NCBI GenBank assembly: GCA_020746105.1
Contig: CM036617.1
Span: forward strand, 148,494,578-148,558,577
DNA length: 64,000 bases
Source of the DNA: Trogon surrucura
Lineage: Eukaryota > Chordata > Aves > Trogoniformes > Trogonidae
Direction: 5' to 3'
Shown: piece by piece, positions 1-13,600 of the stretch
Numbering within the stretch: the stretch's first letter is position 1
Layout: each line of letters opens with the position of its first letter
Translations under genes and position numbers: made by a program
The notes under the pieces: generated by a model
Database searches by the model: none
The model's input: the letters and a program-made list of their open reading frames with translations, nothing else
Told to the model about the DNA's origin: nothing

Positions 1-1512
1 AATATATATATATTTGGTTTTAAAAAGCAAGATTCTAAACTGTTTAGCTTTCCAGAAAAGATCACCTAACGATTTACTAAAAAGCAGAAAAACAGTGGGC
101 AGGTAAAGATCTCTCATGTATGTGAAGAAAGCACAAGAACCAACTATTAATAAATGAACATTGAAAATCCAAAATAAAAGGAATAATTTGCTTTTTTGGA
201 CAGTGACATTATTGCCATCAATGATAAACATTAGGAGAATAGGTAGGTGCTCTTTCAAAACCATCTTATCTAGTTGAAACAATTTACCAACTGTTATACA
301 AGAGACAAAACCAAGTTACTTTACTGAAACAGAAACATAATCAAACTATAATGATGTAAGACATTTATAGTAGTTGATCTAATGTGATTTCTGCCTTTTG
401 ATTTCAAGAACTACAGCTGAGCATCATTTAATGGCAAGTGCAGGCTGAAACAAACTGAAATGGCCTCAAGTTGTGCCAGGGCAAGTTTAAACTGGATATT
501 AGGAAAAATTTCTTCACCAAAAGGGTTGTCAGGCATTGGAACAGGCTGCCCAGGGAAGTGGTGGAGTCACCATCTCTGGAGCTATTTAAAAGATGTGTAG
601 GTGTGGTGCTTAAGGACATGGTTTAGTGGTGCACCTGGCATCGCTGGGTTAACGGCTGGACTCAATGATCTCCAACCTAACTGAGCCTACAAATTTATCA
701 GCACTTAAAAATCTGTAATTCTAATCATTATATTATTCCCAAAATAACAACCACCACTTTACCTACTCTGTTCTTGAAATCCACTGATGTTCAGATAGTT
801 CTATACTTAGTATAACAAAGAAAAACATACTTCTGGCTAATCAGCTGGATTCAGTACATTCACAGCAACTGATTTCACATCTAAAAAGTAGTATTCTTTC
901 TCCAGCCAACATTCTTTGAGTTCCTCTCTTTTCTCCTGTTTCTACAACTTTTCCTCTTATTCATGCTACAACTACGGCAAAACCTTTCCCCCTTTTGCTT
1001 GAGCTACCCGTCTTCCACCCAAAGACTACAGGACTCTCTAATCTGAAATGCTTATTACCCATATGTTGCTTACTGTATCGTTATTTTCTAGCTTCTTTAT
1101 TTTTTTACTAAATAATTTTAGTAATAATATAAAGAAAACTAATATTTGTTACACAAAAGCTGTTAAAGTGCCCTGGAAGGCAAATACATGTCCTTCAAAA
1201 GTTTTTCCTAAGATGCCTTCTATCCTTTCAACTCAAGTGTAAACCTCAGTAGCTTACTAGATTTATCATTACTGTTTAGTTCTTGCCCAGTCTGAGTGTA
1301 GTTAAATCTCTATGAAGTTCAACATACAGGACCTTTATAATTTCATCATTCTTTCTACAGCTGTCTCCATTATCCTAGTATATTTTTATACCAGTGAATT
1401 CTATGTAAAGAAAATTAAAAATATAACTACAACTTCTGAAGTAACTACAGGAATTAAACTTTGAAATGAACATATCACTATCCATTAATGCTCAAAGGTT
1501 ATTTTAAAGTAC
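1..1512 (-). other. PLEKHA5: Intron after exon 21 (partial)
   Basis: It begins with an (AT)n stub at the window edge and holds the CR1 at 451-682. Apart from these I see AT-rich unique DNA and no exon. Confidence 0.85.
451..682 (+). mobile_element. CR1 LINE 3' fragment
   Basis: Plus-strand CR1 remnant in the intron after exon 21, antisense to PLEKHA5. Hallmarks: aggaaaaatttcttcacc, aggcattggaacaggctgcc, acatggtttagtggtg, gggttaacggctggactcaa. The end is damaged: the segment between the 'gatgatct' and 'tccaacct' parts is missing and no ATTCTATG octamers remain. 5'-truncated and not coding. Confidence 0.88.
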
Positions 1513-1628
1513 CGTTCTTAGATCTATCTTCTTATTCTTCCTCAAAGTGACATAGGATGCTATTGTTGAAGACTCTGGTGTTGGCGATTTGGTCCTGGGT
1601 GGTACAACTCCCACAGGAAAATGTGAGC
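1513..1628 (-). CDS. PLEKHA5: PLEKHA5 exon 21 of window: last exon seen
   Basis: 116 nt: two bases complete Gly, then 38 codons, ending in phase 0 (residues 914-951). It begins [18 protein letters not shown] and ends [23 protein letters not shown] is a proline-directed phosphorylation type motif. Acceptor ctgtttcacag; donor gtacttta, of moderate quality. The next exon, expected to begin near ERPRSAVEQ, is not in 1-1512, so the C-terminus is off the left edge. Confidence 0.94.
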
Positions 1629-4600
1629 CTGTGAAACAGTAAAGCAATATACTAAGTGCTACGCAAAACATTGCCAAAATTGTTTACTAGAAAGCACATG
1701 TTGTCAGACTTGGAAGCCATTCTTCAAAAGACAGAAAAGAGCTTAATGCCTAACTATCATCTGTTAAGGTGTGCAGATCTCACAGATGTTTAAGGGGGTA
1801 TTACGTGAAAGATGGCCAGAGCCAGACTTCACAGCTAACTGGACAGCTGTGCTGGGGATATGTTGTGGAATAGAGTTTGCAAGGCCAGCAAAGTGCCTGG
1901 GTAGTCAAATGAGTGCTCTCAGTTACGGCCAAGCTTGCCTAGATGATGGTGTTGAACATAAAAAATGTAGCAAAAGTGGGACCAATGAACAAGAAGTAAT
2001 TATGGGTGGGTTGTTTATTTGGGAAGAAACAAAGGCTGTGAAAGGAACGGGGCAAGGGTGATGGGAAAGAAGAGGCATGGAACAGGAGAGAGGAGGGGGA
2101 ACAAAAGGGGCCAGCTTTGCATCAACAAGCTGTTTGTATGCTACTCTGACCGAGCTCTGTGCCTTAGCCTTATGTTCTTATTAAACGTCATTTTTAAATA
2201 TCTGGGGCGTGGGTGTCAAGAGGAAGGAGACAATCTCTTTTCAGCAATGCCCAGCAACAGAACAAGAAATAATGGGTTTAAGTTAGAGCATAGGAAGTTC
2301 CACCTCAACATGAGGAGAAACCTCTTTACTGTGAGGGTGACAGAGCACTGGCACAGGCTGCCCAGAGAGGTTGTGGAGTCTCCTTCTCCGGAGACTTTCA
2401 AAACCCACCTGGTCACGTTCCTGTGTGGCTGCCCTGGGGGATCCTGCTCTGGCAGCGGGGTTGGACTAGATGATCTCTAGAGGTCTCTTCCAACCCCTGA
2501 CATTCTATGATTCTATGACTCTATGATTAAGTATTTTCCATGCAAGTACACTTTCCCTTCTGTGTATGAGTGTGGGAGTTGCTAGGGATCTCTGAGCCAG
2601 GCTAGCTTGCAAGTGGGAGACAGCTACAGAGAGATCACAGGTCTGGGGCCTACGACCGGGAAGACTGCAGGTCTGTGTGTTGGCAACAGGTCTGGACCTG
2701 CTACCAGGGGGAATCTTCTGTCTGTGAGATGCCAACGAACTTTAAACAGGACTAGATGGCAAGCAGAATACAAGGTGTGGGAGCCAGCTGTCCAAGAGAC
2801 TTTAGGTTTAGGATTCAGATACTGGAGATACCAGAGGTACTGAGAGTTGATGGACGAAGACACCATAGGTCCTGCCAGCTCTTGGAGGGACTTGTGTGCG
2901 CGCACACGTGTGCTCACATCTGCACGTGATCAGGCAGCAGGCTTTGAGCCTGGTTAACTGGTGAGTGAGAATGGGATCTCGCTGTCTGTGGCGTCCCACT
3001 TCATGCCAGGGCTGGTCTCATTTATTCCTTGCCGATAACAGCACCAGTCTCAAGCCTGTCCCCGTTATCTGTTGCGGGCAGGAGCTGCAGCTGTGCTTGT
3101 GCGTAGCGAACTCTGTGCTTGTGCAAACTCTGGCTCGCAGCTCGCTGTCAGGAGCTGAGGATATCCTGTGTCCCAAAGCCTACTATGTTCAGCCCCTCGT
3201 AACCATAACCACCACTCAGTTTTATTACTTAGAGAAGCCCTGCCAAAATGTAATTAAGCTGGTAGAAAATTGATGTTAAAACTTGCCAAAACATACAGAT
3301 ATAATTAAGTAACACAAGCTTCATTTTTACTTCTTGATACATGCAGGAAACCAAACTATTACAAATATTGTTTCCTTGCTGATTTTGCTTAAAAAATAGA
3401 TACTAAGTCTTCTGAGATCACCAAATCACTTCTCCTTTTTTATCCTGGGCTTGTACAGATTTTAAAGGAGGTATTGACTTGGGGAAGACTCAACTTTTTC
3501 TTTAAATTGTTTGATGGGCTGACAAAATAGTCTGGAGGTATTTGAATGCCAAATCCATCATTCAAAACAAAAACTAAAAAGCAACAGTTTTTATCCTTTA
3601 GACATAAAAAGGATAAACCAGCAGAAGTCTCTTATCCTTTTGTGCCACTTTTATGTACCACTCAGGTCATAAACATCCCTCTGTTCACAGACAGCTGCAA
3701 GGGTTGCTTTACATAGTCCCATCAAAACATTTCTGTTTGATTGTTGACATTTGAAAAGAGAGGGAAATGGCTGACATGAGAAGTGTTTGCTACAGCAATG
3801 TGCACAACGAACTAGAAAGACGTTTTTAAATTTCCTCTGAAATTGGCTCAGTTTTAGAAGCACCCTCAATAGGAAACTACGTCATTTAAGTATGACTTCT
3901 TAAAACAGCAAGAAAGAAATAGTGCAGAAGTGAGCTGCATTTGAATCTGTTTCCTTTTCAGCTTATAAATTGTTACAACAGAATGGCATAAAAATGTTTG
4001 TTGAAACAGCATATAGTTGTAATGGCATACGCACTATAGAAAAAACCCAACCAACCAACCAACCAGGAATAGTTTTATTTTCCCTACTGCACTGGGATTC
4101 TTATTATAAGTGAATGCCCAGAACAAGAAATATCTGTTAAGAAATTCACACAGTCAAAAGCAGGGACTGCATGGTAACACACAGCTATGATAAACGCATT
4201 TCACCCTCTTGTTTAAGAAGATAAAAAACCTCTTGCTGCAGGCTATCACTGCCTCTCTCCTCCATCCTTAAATATTTACATTAGAAGAATTTGTATTATT
4301 GCTCTCCTTTACTGAGGACTGTATTTTCTACAATTGGACATAATAAGATTAGGTAAATAAATTACTTCTGTCGTTACAGAAGAAGACAGAAAGCAGATTG
4401 GAGTGCTCAAATATATCGGTTTGCTTTACGCAGTCAGGGTAGGCTTCCTCATACTGCCTTGATAATTTCTTTCCATTTTGTCATAAATTACTATAAATAC
4501 TCTGGAACACCACAGGTCAATAAAACCTAGCCATGTTGTCAGAAAGGCATCTTCCTCAGTTTAGGTGGTGGATGATTAGCAAATGGCAGGCTAAGCCCTG

Positions 4601-7600
4601 CGTTTTTCACAACTGAGCGGAACGAAATTTACTACCTATCTTAAGCGAACATTACACCTCAGCAAACAGCACAGTGAATCTGAATTAACTACTTGTCTGG
4701 TAAGTGCAAGCTTAGCTACATCACATATCATAGGGCCCTTCACATTGTTTACACCCTAACTGTATGCTAAACTTAGTTGTAAAAACTTTCATTAATGTTC
4801 TGATGAAAATGATGTCCTTATATGATTATAGTTCTTGGCCAAATTCTGGCACTCTTGCACCAGTCCTACGTACATGCTTAGTCAAGCTACAAGAAGAGGA
4901 GGCAGTGATCTTACTGGTACTGGAAACACCAACTGTTACAGTAAAAAGAGGGATAAGTTTAGTTACTTTTTCTAAAAGCTCTTAATATGTTTTTTGGGAG
5001 GTGCTCAAGCTGCTTTTCCTGAAGTCACCTTTAACAAACTATTCTGTGTGTTTTAACAAACAGAATTGAGAAGCACTTCCTGGTAAAAGACTCTACCAAG
5101 CAATTAGGAGCTTTTATGGAAGCTAGATGAAGAGAAGAATTTGAAGCATTTAGCAATTGCAAAGACCTTTATTGTCTGTACACTCCAAGGTCATGATCAT
5201 TATTCCTATTATATCACAGGACAGAAGGCAATTCAACAATTACAAGATTAAAAAAAGAAAAAGACATTGTTTCCCTGCCTTACGAGAGCCTGAAAATTCT
5301 GTGGTGCTGCCTTTTTGGACGTTCCAGTGACATAACATCGGGAGCTTGATTCAAAAACTGAATAATTGTTCAAGGGCAAGAACATAAAATGGGTAATTGT
5401 TCAAGGGAATGGCGTGTGGGGAATGTGAGTGATGTGATTAGACATGGTGTCAATAAGGATTTCAGGGTTGTTGGTGAGTGTAATGTTTGATTTTTCTGCG
5501 GTGTAATTGACTGAAATCTTTCTTGTCATATAATTAAATCATTATTTTATCGCGGAAGCCGCTTCATCATATCAAGAAATGGACAGGCTACAAAAATACA
5601 AAAGATTATATAGCTTCTGTAACAGTTAAAGCTTTGTATTCTGTATGAAAAAGGCTGAAAGGTTGTAAACATTATGCCTGGGGACAAACCTTTAGCAGTA
5701 GATTCCGATTCTGAAATTTGTTCTGTTTTTTCTTCACCATTAGACTCATCTACTTCTGCTACTGTAGTTAACTCCGGTTCACTCTTATAAAGCCTATAAT
5801 CAGGACCCTGGGGAACGCAAGTTATGAGGTAAATAAACAGGCATTTTTGTACAAGCATTTGTGTCTTAAGACTCAATACAGTTATTTTGTGATAGCTCTG
5901 CTCTCACTTTAAGAGCTGTTCCATTGTTCAAGTGCTTTGCAGTAGTGTGGCTTTGTAGTTACATTGAGTAACCACAGTTGCAGGCTTTCAGAAATCACAG
6001 GAAAAAAACTGACACAAAATTGTGGAGGATTTTTTGTTTTTCAAATGATCTAGAGGAAACAAATTTGTATAAAGCTTCAGCAAAAACTGATTCTGAGCCT
6101 CGAGTTTTATAAGAACTGTGAGCAGAAGAATCGAATTTTCTGAAATTTACCCGGATACATGCATTTAAGTCTTAAGACATTTTATATATGCGCTGAACAC
6201 GTGACAGGAAAATGTGAAGCGCAAATGATGGAGCTTTCACTAAAGCTAAGTAAACAAAAGTAAAAACATAACACGAAAGTAGCCAGATGACAAAATTAAA
6301 ATGGTGACTGTGCAAAGGAAGGGGGAATGCTTCAAGAACAATGTGGCAGTTTCAGCCACTTACACAGTAAGATCCATTTCTCTGATATCCTTGAACTTGG
6401 TGAATCTTCTTTTCTTCTGGCAGGTGTACTGGGCCCCTGCTATAACAGAGCAAGGAGCTGCTATCACTGGGCAGAGGGGGGATTATGGGAGGATGCTCTG
6501 TAAAGTCATAGGACCGAGGGAGTGGAGGACGAGGTGGGACTACTTCCTCTTCCTAAAGATTGTAGAATAGTCACCTTATTTAGATGTGCACACCTGTTAC
6601 AATTATTTATAACTTAAAAAAGAAAAATAGATTACCATAGCTACACCAGCTATAGATCTTGGAATTAAAGGGACAATGTCACACTAAAAAAAAAGGAAAA
6701 GAAAAAGCCAAGAGAGCTTCATTTTCTTTGGGTTCCTCTGGGTTTTGTTTTTTTTTTTGTGTTCATTTGTTTGCTTTTTATTTTGTTACTACCACCTAGA
6801 CTGAAATAATTCAACAGTTTCATTATTCAGCTTATCAAGACTTTCAAATCTAAGACCTTCACTTTCTGTAAGATATGTATGAACTCTCTGAATCATCCTT
6901 TTAAAAATTAAATTCAATACCTTTGTATCAGACTTTTACAAAGTTCTATAAACCAGACGTACATTGCATATACATGACATATACCATGACAATGTCCCTT
7001 TAAAACTGTAATTTCTAGCCAGATTTTCAGACGAATTGAACATTTGGGAGCTCCCACAGTTTCAGCGGTTCTTGTGGGTGCTCTGGCCATCTGAGAACCA
7101 GGCTCAATATGCAAATAGACAAATAAAGCAATGTATTTCTTCCCATGAAAAGTGTGGTAGGTAGAAAACAAATCCATAAATGAGGGGGGGGTGTATTTCT
7201 AGGGCAAGAGCCTAGGGAGAGGAAAAGGTAAGAAATGAAAAAGAGAAACATACTGGTGAGAATATAAAGACACAGAGCAAATGGAAGTGTAAGAATTACT
7301 ACTGGAGATACCAGTTCTTAAAACTAATTAATAATGCAATATTTTCACGGAAACATACTGAATACATACTTCAGACATCCTTAAAACAATTATAACAATG
7401 TTCATTTTTATCATAGGTATGTTAGAAATTCAGTGATGTTAAAATGGTAAATATGCCAAAATCATACCTCATTTTTATATTTAATGGCTGAAAATGTCCT
7501 TGATCCCATGATGCCTGTTTGGGAAGAGGGTGAAAAGCATAGAAAGAAAGAAAAATTGTTTTCAGTAAACAGCTTTTAAAATGTGAACTGTAACCTGTTG

Positions 7601-10600
7601 CTATGAAACAAATCCACAAAGCATCAACTTAAAATAAATGGTTGCTTTTTTCTTTTCTCAGCAACTGTACATTCTTTTCAAACATACAAAAGCAACTACA
7701 GAGCTTATCCATTTAAAAATGTGTATGACCCAATCTCACTTCCTACTAGATGCAAACGATCAGTTTACCTGCCTCTGAAGAGCTTCTTTGCTGTTTATGT
7801 TTACTTAAACCCTCCATGACATCTTGAATTCTCCACAGTTCCTTCTGAATCTGAGCACGCTGTATCCCTGCTGACTCAGTCTGCCAGTAAATAAACAACA
7901 TATATAGGCAATAAATTAGAATACATGGAAAACTGAAAAAAACCAAACAGAACAGAAAACCTTTTTATTTCTTTAGACTATACTGCGTATCTTTTCCCAA
8001 TGAAGGAAAATAAAACGCAGTAATAACAGACACTCTCCCACAGAAGTGCAACACTCCTATACTGTCAGAAACAAAAAGTGTAAGATTAACTAATTTCATA
8101 ATGCGTCAGTTAATTTGACAGCTATTTGCTAGCTCAAACTCTACTTAGAAGAGGGTTCTATCTACTGTCTCCAGAGAAAATCCAAGCCAGCTCTGCACAG
8201 GAGACCTACACACAACAAAAGAAAAGGAATCATCAGTTCCAACCCTAAAATAGGTGGAGATGAACATGGTCTTTGCATACACTCGCACGCAAACTGCGGG
8301 CCGATCTGCATTCCTGGTCATGCATGCTTTGGACTGCGTCACACACATTTCTCAGCTCTCGGCCTTCCTTGTAATCTCCTTATTTCATAGCTGCATAGAA
8401 AATCAATCCCTGAAGCAAACAGCCTTTTAATGCCTCCCAGCATGGACCACACCCATCTGCCTGTCCCACAAAATGTATGCACATCTCAGGGGAGGTGGGT
8501 GGGGGGGGGGGTGTCTCGCAGAAAGATCTCCTTAGAAATTCAGAACTTACACTGGCTGGCCAATCCTCCACGGCACAGCACAGTGAGGCAGTAAGATACA
8601 CATCAGAACTCTTCCTAAGTAAGACCTGAAGCAACGCCTGGAGTGGTTTTAATTACCATTTATTTGGATAGCATGATTTAATTACATCCTAAAATATTCA
8701 AGTTCAATGAAAGGATTTGTGTGAAGGTTTAATATGACTGTCATAGCAATTAAGATCTGAGAAAACTACCCTGGTTTGGACTTCATCTCTGAAACAGAAA
8801 GAGGAGGCTGCCGGACACAGGAAAAGCAGTGCTGTAGCTTTGAAATAATAGGAAAAGCTGAAGAACTCCTCAAAACTTACAGATCTTTATTTTTTTTTCT
8901 ACCTTGTAAGCTAACATACTATATGCCACCCTTTTTTCATTTGTGTAGTTTTTCCTTTTTTAAAAAAAAGAAAATAAAAGTGATTTAAGTGTACTTTAAG
9001 ACCTATGCCACACCTGAATTTCTCCAAGACGATCAAGTTGTTCCTGCATGTGGTTCCTTGTTACAGTTACATCATACTCCAATTTATCATATTCTCTCCA
9101 AGCTCTTTCTAGTTCCTAAACATATGATACAAGAATTACAGATGCACATTCAAGTAAAAAAAGTACATTTATTTTTCTTTATTCAGTGGCATGAAACTTC
9201 AGAAAATAATGTATAAATAGGTATCAGCAGTAAATAAATACGCATCTTAGAGAATGCAACGTTTACACAGCTTTTTAGTTTTCTAATGAAACTTAATGGA
9301 ATTCAAACAAACAGCATTTTGTCTTTTCACAAACGAAAAAGATAGGCAAGGGCAAAATCTTCAGAATATGTTTTTATAGTCAGCAAGCCTGTGGGTCTTA
9401 AGCTGTCCTTTCACCGAGGCAGAAAAACACAAAAATGGAATCATACTTGTCTCTTTCATCACATAAAATACATATATGCGAGTGCACAGCATGTGCATGT
9501 AAACACAATATATTATGCAAGAGAAAAATAAGTCATCCAACTCCGCTCGTAAGGTTACCAGTGAATGCCTCAGGCCTTCTAATGTACCATTATTTTACAT
9601 CTGCAAAACTACAAAACCAGAAGGTAGAATGTGTGAAAAATATCTTTGAGGTCAGATCTACCATCTCTTTAAGCCTACATCAAGCAATTAACCCAATTTA
9701 GCATAAATTAAGAAGTTAATGAGGGAAAGTGTATCTCAAGGATTTCCTTTCCCCTGATTCTCTTTTCCTTGTCCAACCAATTCCCTTTACAACACAGTCT
9801 AATGTTCAGACTAAAACCAGTATTTCAGGGCCTACTTCGTGTCAATTTAACCAAATATCTTTTTTTGGCTATGCATGTAAGTAGGCAAAAATTATTCTTT
9901 GTCTTCATCTTCGTGTAGAAGCCATCACAAAGTGGAAAAGCACAGTAAACAGCAATGCCCTTCCCTTCCCTTCCCTTCCCTTCCCTTCCCTTCCCTTCCC
10001 TTCCCTTCCCTTCCCTTCCCTTCCCTTCCCTTCCCTTCCCTTCCCTTCCCTTCCCTTCCCTTCCCTTCCCTTCCCTTCCCTTCCCTTCCCTTCCCTTTTT
10101 TTTAAACGTTTTTGAAAGTGTGTAACTTGTAAGATCTTTTAAATATAATGGCCCACTATTAAGAGAGACCATGACAGTATAATCTTTTCTTCTTTTCATC
10201 CTACAGGTGCTTTCACTTAAAAAATCTGATCAAATATCTGATAAAGTTTGCGCTTGCTACTATTTTGCCATCACATAAAACAGCTTATTTGCGTATTTTA
10301 ACTCTTCCGCTATCAATTTTTCTTATTATAAGGATGAAAATTGCCACACCAATTAAAGTCAGTATGCACTCATTCTTGGCCAAAAAGCAAAATTAAAAAA
10401 GATAACGATTACTTGATGAATATGGTGAAAAGATCACTTCCCAGCTGACTTTGGCAAAACTACAAGTAAGTAGAAGACAACTGACTTTTGTCGGAACGTA
10501 ATGAAAAATAACCAAAGACAATCCAATTAAAAAAATGAACACGACCGTAACTGTGTAACACTTCCTTAAGTGTTACGGGCAAGAACGTATTACTTACTGC

Positions 10601-13600
10601 AGTAGCTCGCGATACTTCTCGGCAGGTGCTAAGCAGTCCGTTCTGCAAGTCGTCTCTCTGTAAGACTACGTTTTGTATGGCTGCGGGGTTATCTGCATTC
10701 ATTTCTATCTCCTGACTTGCTGACAGCAAAGCTTGCTCAAGCGTGTACTATTGTAATAAAAAGAATTATTTTTAATGGTCTGCATCATCAGGCTGATCTT
10801 CATTTTATTTCAGTTATCAATGTTCTGATAATAAGCATGTAAAATAATATCCATTTTAGGTAATAAATACAATTGTCCTACTTTCTCCTTGTGTAGCTGT
10901 TGAAGCTTCTCCTCCAGTGCTTGTACAACTTTGTCTTGCTCACACAAACGGCTAAGCTTAGCCTAATACGTAACAGAAAATGATCGCAATTAGGATTTCA
11001 TTTTTATTATCTTCAGCAAACGAAACGTAACTTGATCAAATCATTACATGAATCTATACAGAATGTTATTACCACAAAATATGAATTCTAAACTTATGAA
11101 GGCATCAGTTCTGCATTTTCAAATTAGCCGTAAAAAACTTTCCCAAGACATTATGAAGTGTTATTATATCTTGAAACAGCGTGGCTAAAAATGTGTAATT
11201 TATGACTCTACAGCTGAATCCCTACAACTCGATAACAGGTTTTAAATACCATTTTAATTTACATATCTCTCAGTATTATAAAGAATATGGTATATATTCA
11301 CAGTCTTTCCCACGGCTTATTTCAGGAGGTAGTTTTTAGTAGTCAGTTACTAGTACTACCCATGCTCTGCATTTGTTTAGCTCCAACCAAGGCTTTGCTA
11401 TGACTAAAACTGCTCCACTCCAGCTCCAGTTTGAGTAAGTAACTGCCCAGTGCACTCCAAGCAATCTGAAACAGTTTACTTTTCTGCTTGAACAATGCTT
11501 TTGGTTCAGTTTGCGCTGCTCTGACTTTTTAACTCTAAGAGTGGAAGCCTGCTTTCTGTTTAGTAAAATAACATCCCTTAAATCATTATACCTACTCTCA
11601 GTTGCGCTGTGCAAGGATGACTAGAAATGCATATTTATGTATATACAGTATGACTACATGGGTGTATTTCTCACTACCAATTTTACACCAAGCCCCTTTT
11701 CTTTAGTAACTAGCAACCCTATACTCTGAATGGTAACAAGCTGTGCCAAATTTCAGTTCTGGAGTATCGATTATATTTCCGGAGAAATCGCATCTCTCAT
11801 GCTTATAACCGAATCACAACTACAGAGTTTTTCCTTCTAAAATAACCAATTCCTTTCTAGAAGCAATTCACCTTTGAAATGATACAATACTGGAAATTTC
11901 AGCCTAAAACGCTGCACTTCCTGCAAGTTCAAAGAAGAGTCTTACCCCCTTAATTGAACAGATCAATTTATGTTGGTAATCATTTATTTGAAGCCTGTTT
12001 CAAACCCAGAAGTCAAGGGGGAAATAAACAAAATAAACAGACAAATACCAACATTTCCAAGGAAGGAAAAATACAAATGACTTACATCAATATCCAGTTC
12101 TTCAGTTCTATATTTGTACAGTGTACCCCTACATTCTTCTTGTGTTAACTATAAGGAAGAATAATATTGCCATAAAACAACTTAATTGGACTATGCAAAC
12201 GAAACTACTCTTCAGCTTAGAGAGTTTTAATACAAAAATCAGCTTTTGCTTGAAAGCCAAACATACAGCATTGAACAATATAATTGTAGCCAATATATAT
12301 TAATGAAGGTAAGTAAATGGAATGTCAAGCAGACTGTCAGTACAAAGTTGCATTAACTTAACAGGTTACGTTTCTATGCAAACTGTTTTTTTTAAAGATG
12401 TACAACTAACTCAATCACACATGAATTATGTAGGAAGATGAGACTGCCAGAGTACACCTAGACACAGTTACAAACCATTACGTGCATTTTCTTATGCACA
12501 TTCTAAATATGAGGGCTCATTCTACTTGGAATTAATTACTCTAAGCCCACTAAAGTCAAGCACATTCACAAGGAGGATGTTTTTATGTGAATCTGAAATC
12601 ACAACAGAATGACCTGAGTAAATAAAATGTGTGTAAAATATCTCATTACAGACACATGCCAATTAAGTGCCATCATATACCTTTCTGCCTACTTTTTCAT
12701 ATGAATTCCCTCCCCTCCAACAGAATATTACCATAAATGCCATAAATGGAAGCTCTTTGATTCTTATCTTTGGACCTAGGCAAACTTGTCTCCTCATGCC
12801 AATTAGCACGTAAGGTGTCCTCAAACTACTTTCATACAGCTCCTCACAGTAAGTTCTCAAATCTTTCAGTCTCTGAACTGACCAGTAACAAGATTTAAAA
12901 ATATATTACGTGAAAAAATGGAGCTCCCCAATTTAGAATGGATTGTAGCATACAGTAACTACTTAATGTCCTACACAGCAAGTACTGGCACAGCACTATC
13001 AACCTTTGTATTCTATTCCATGTGTGCATGGAATGCCAGCACAGATGCCTTCCTTTCATACATCTGTCATAATTAGGTCATCACGAATTAATAGTGCAAG
13101 AAAGACTACAAAAACACAAGTCCACGTTAAAGGACAATTCTAAATACAAGGACTAGGGAAGGGTTAATCAGACAAGCATTCCAAACATACAGTAAACCTT
13201 CAACACACTTAAGTGTTTCATTTCAAGACATTATGTCCACATACCTCATGCAAATGCACCTGGTGACAATTTAGGAGTACGTATAGTGTATTAAAACCAC
13301 ACAGTAACTCTCTTTGAAATGGACATTTTATGAAAATGAGTGTTGGGATATGAAAAAAAAGCCACAGCACTTTTGCACCTCATGAATGTCACAAAAATTA
13401 AGATATCTATTTAAACTCCAACTATTGTAGAGTTGTGGTTTTTTAACTGTTGATTTGATCACAATGAGAGAAAAATGAGGAATGGAAATATTTAAAAAAA
13501 ACTCATAAACATGGCCAAATGTCCTTAACTTACAGAGAAACCCTAGTTGTATTTCACAACAGAAAGATTTTACCAAATAAAGATTGCCCCCTATTAGAGA

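Larger units (their letters stand above)
1629..5689 (-). other. PLEKHA5: Intron between exons 20 and 21
   Basis: 4.06 kb, phase 1. Holds the CR1 at 2195, its GC-richer flanks, the Z-DNA-prone tract at 2893 and (CCAA)n at 4047. The rest (3240-5689) is AT-rich with nothing recognised. Confidence 0.9.

Noticed and set aside
1-1512. The next 3' exon of PLEKHA5 (expected to start near ERPRSAVEQ)
   Set aside because: No matching peptide with splice sites was found in any minus-strand frame; it must lie beyond the left edge.
2019-2480. 153-codon plus-strand open stretch
   Set aside because: Mostly CR1 3' UTR sequence joined to the flanking segment; no protein family.
5547-5689. Extension of exon 20 to a stop at 5547 as an alternative C-terminus
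   Set aside because: The extension has no family resemblance, a GT donor sits exactly where the match ends, and no good poly(A) signal follows. Intron read-through is the simpler reading.
9958-10095. CRISPR-like regular array
   Set aside because: The repeat is a contiguous 5-mer with no spacers, in a vertebrate intron.
9825-10199. A 124-codon minus-strand and a 68-codon plus-strand open stretch with Lys-Gly-Arg-Glu or Pro-Ser-Leu repeats
   Set aside because: They are direct translations of the pentanucleotide microsatellite; a pure 5-nt repeat without stops is open in every frame.
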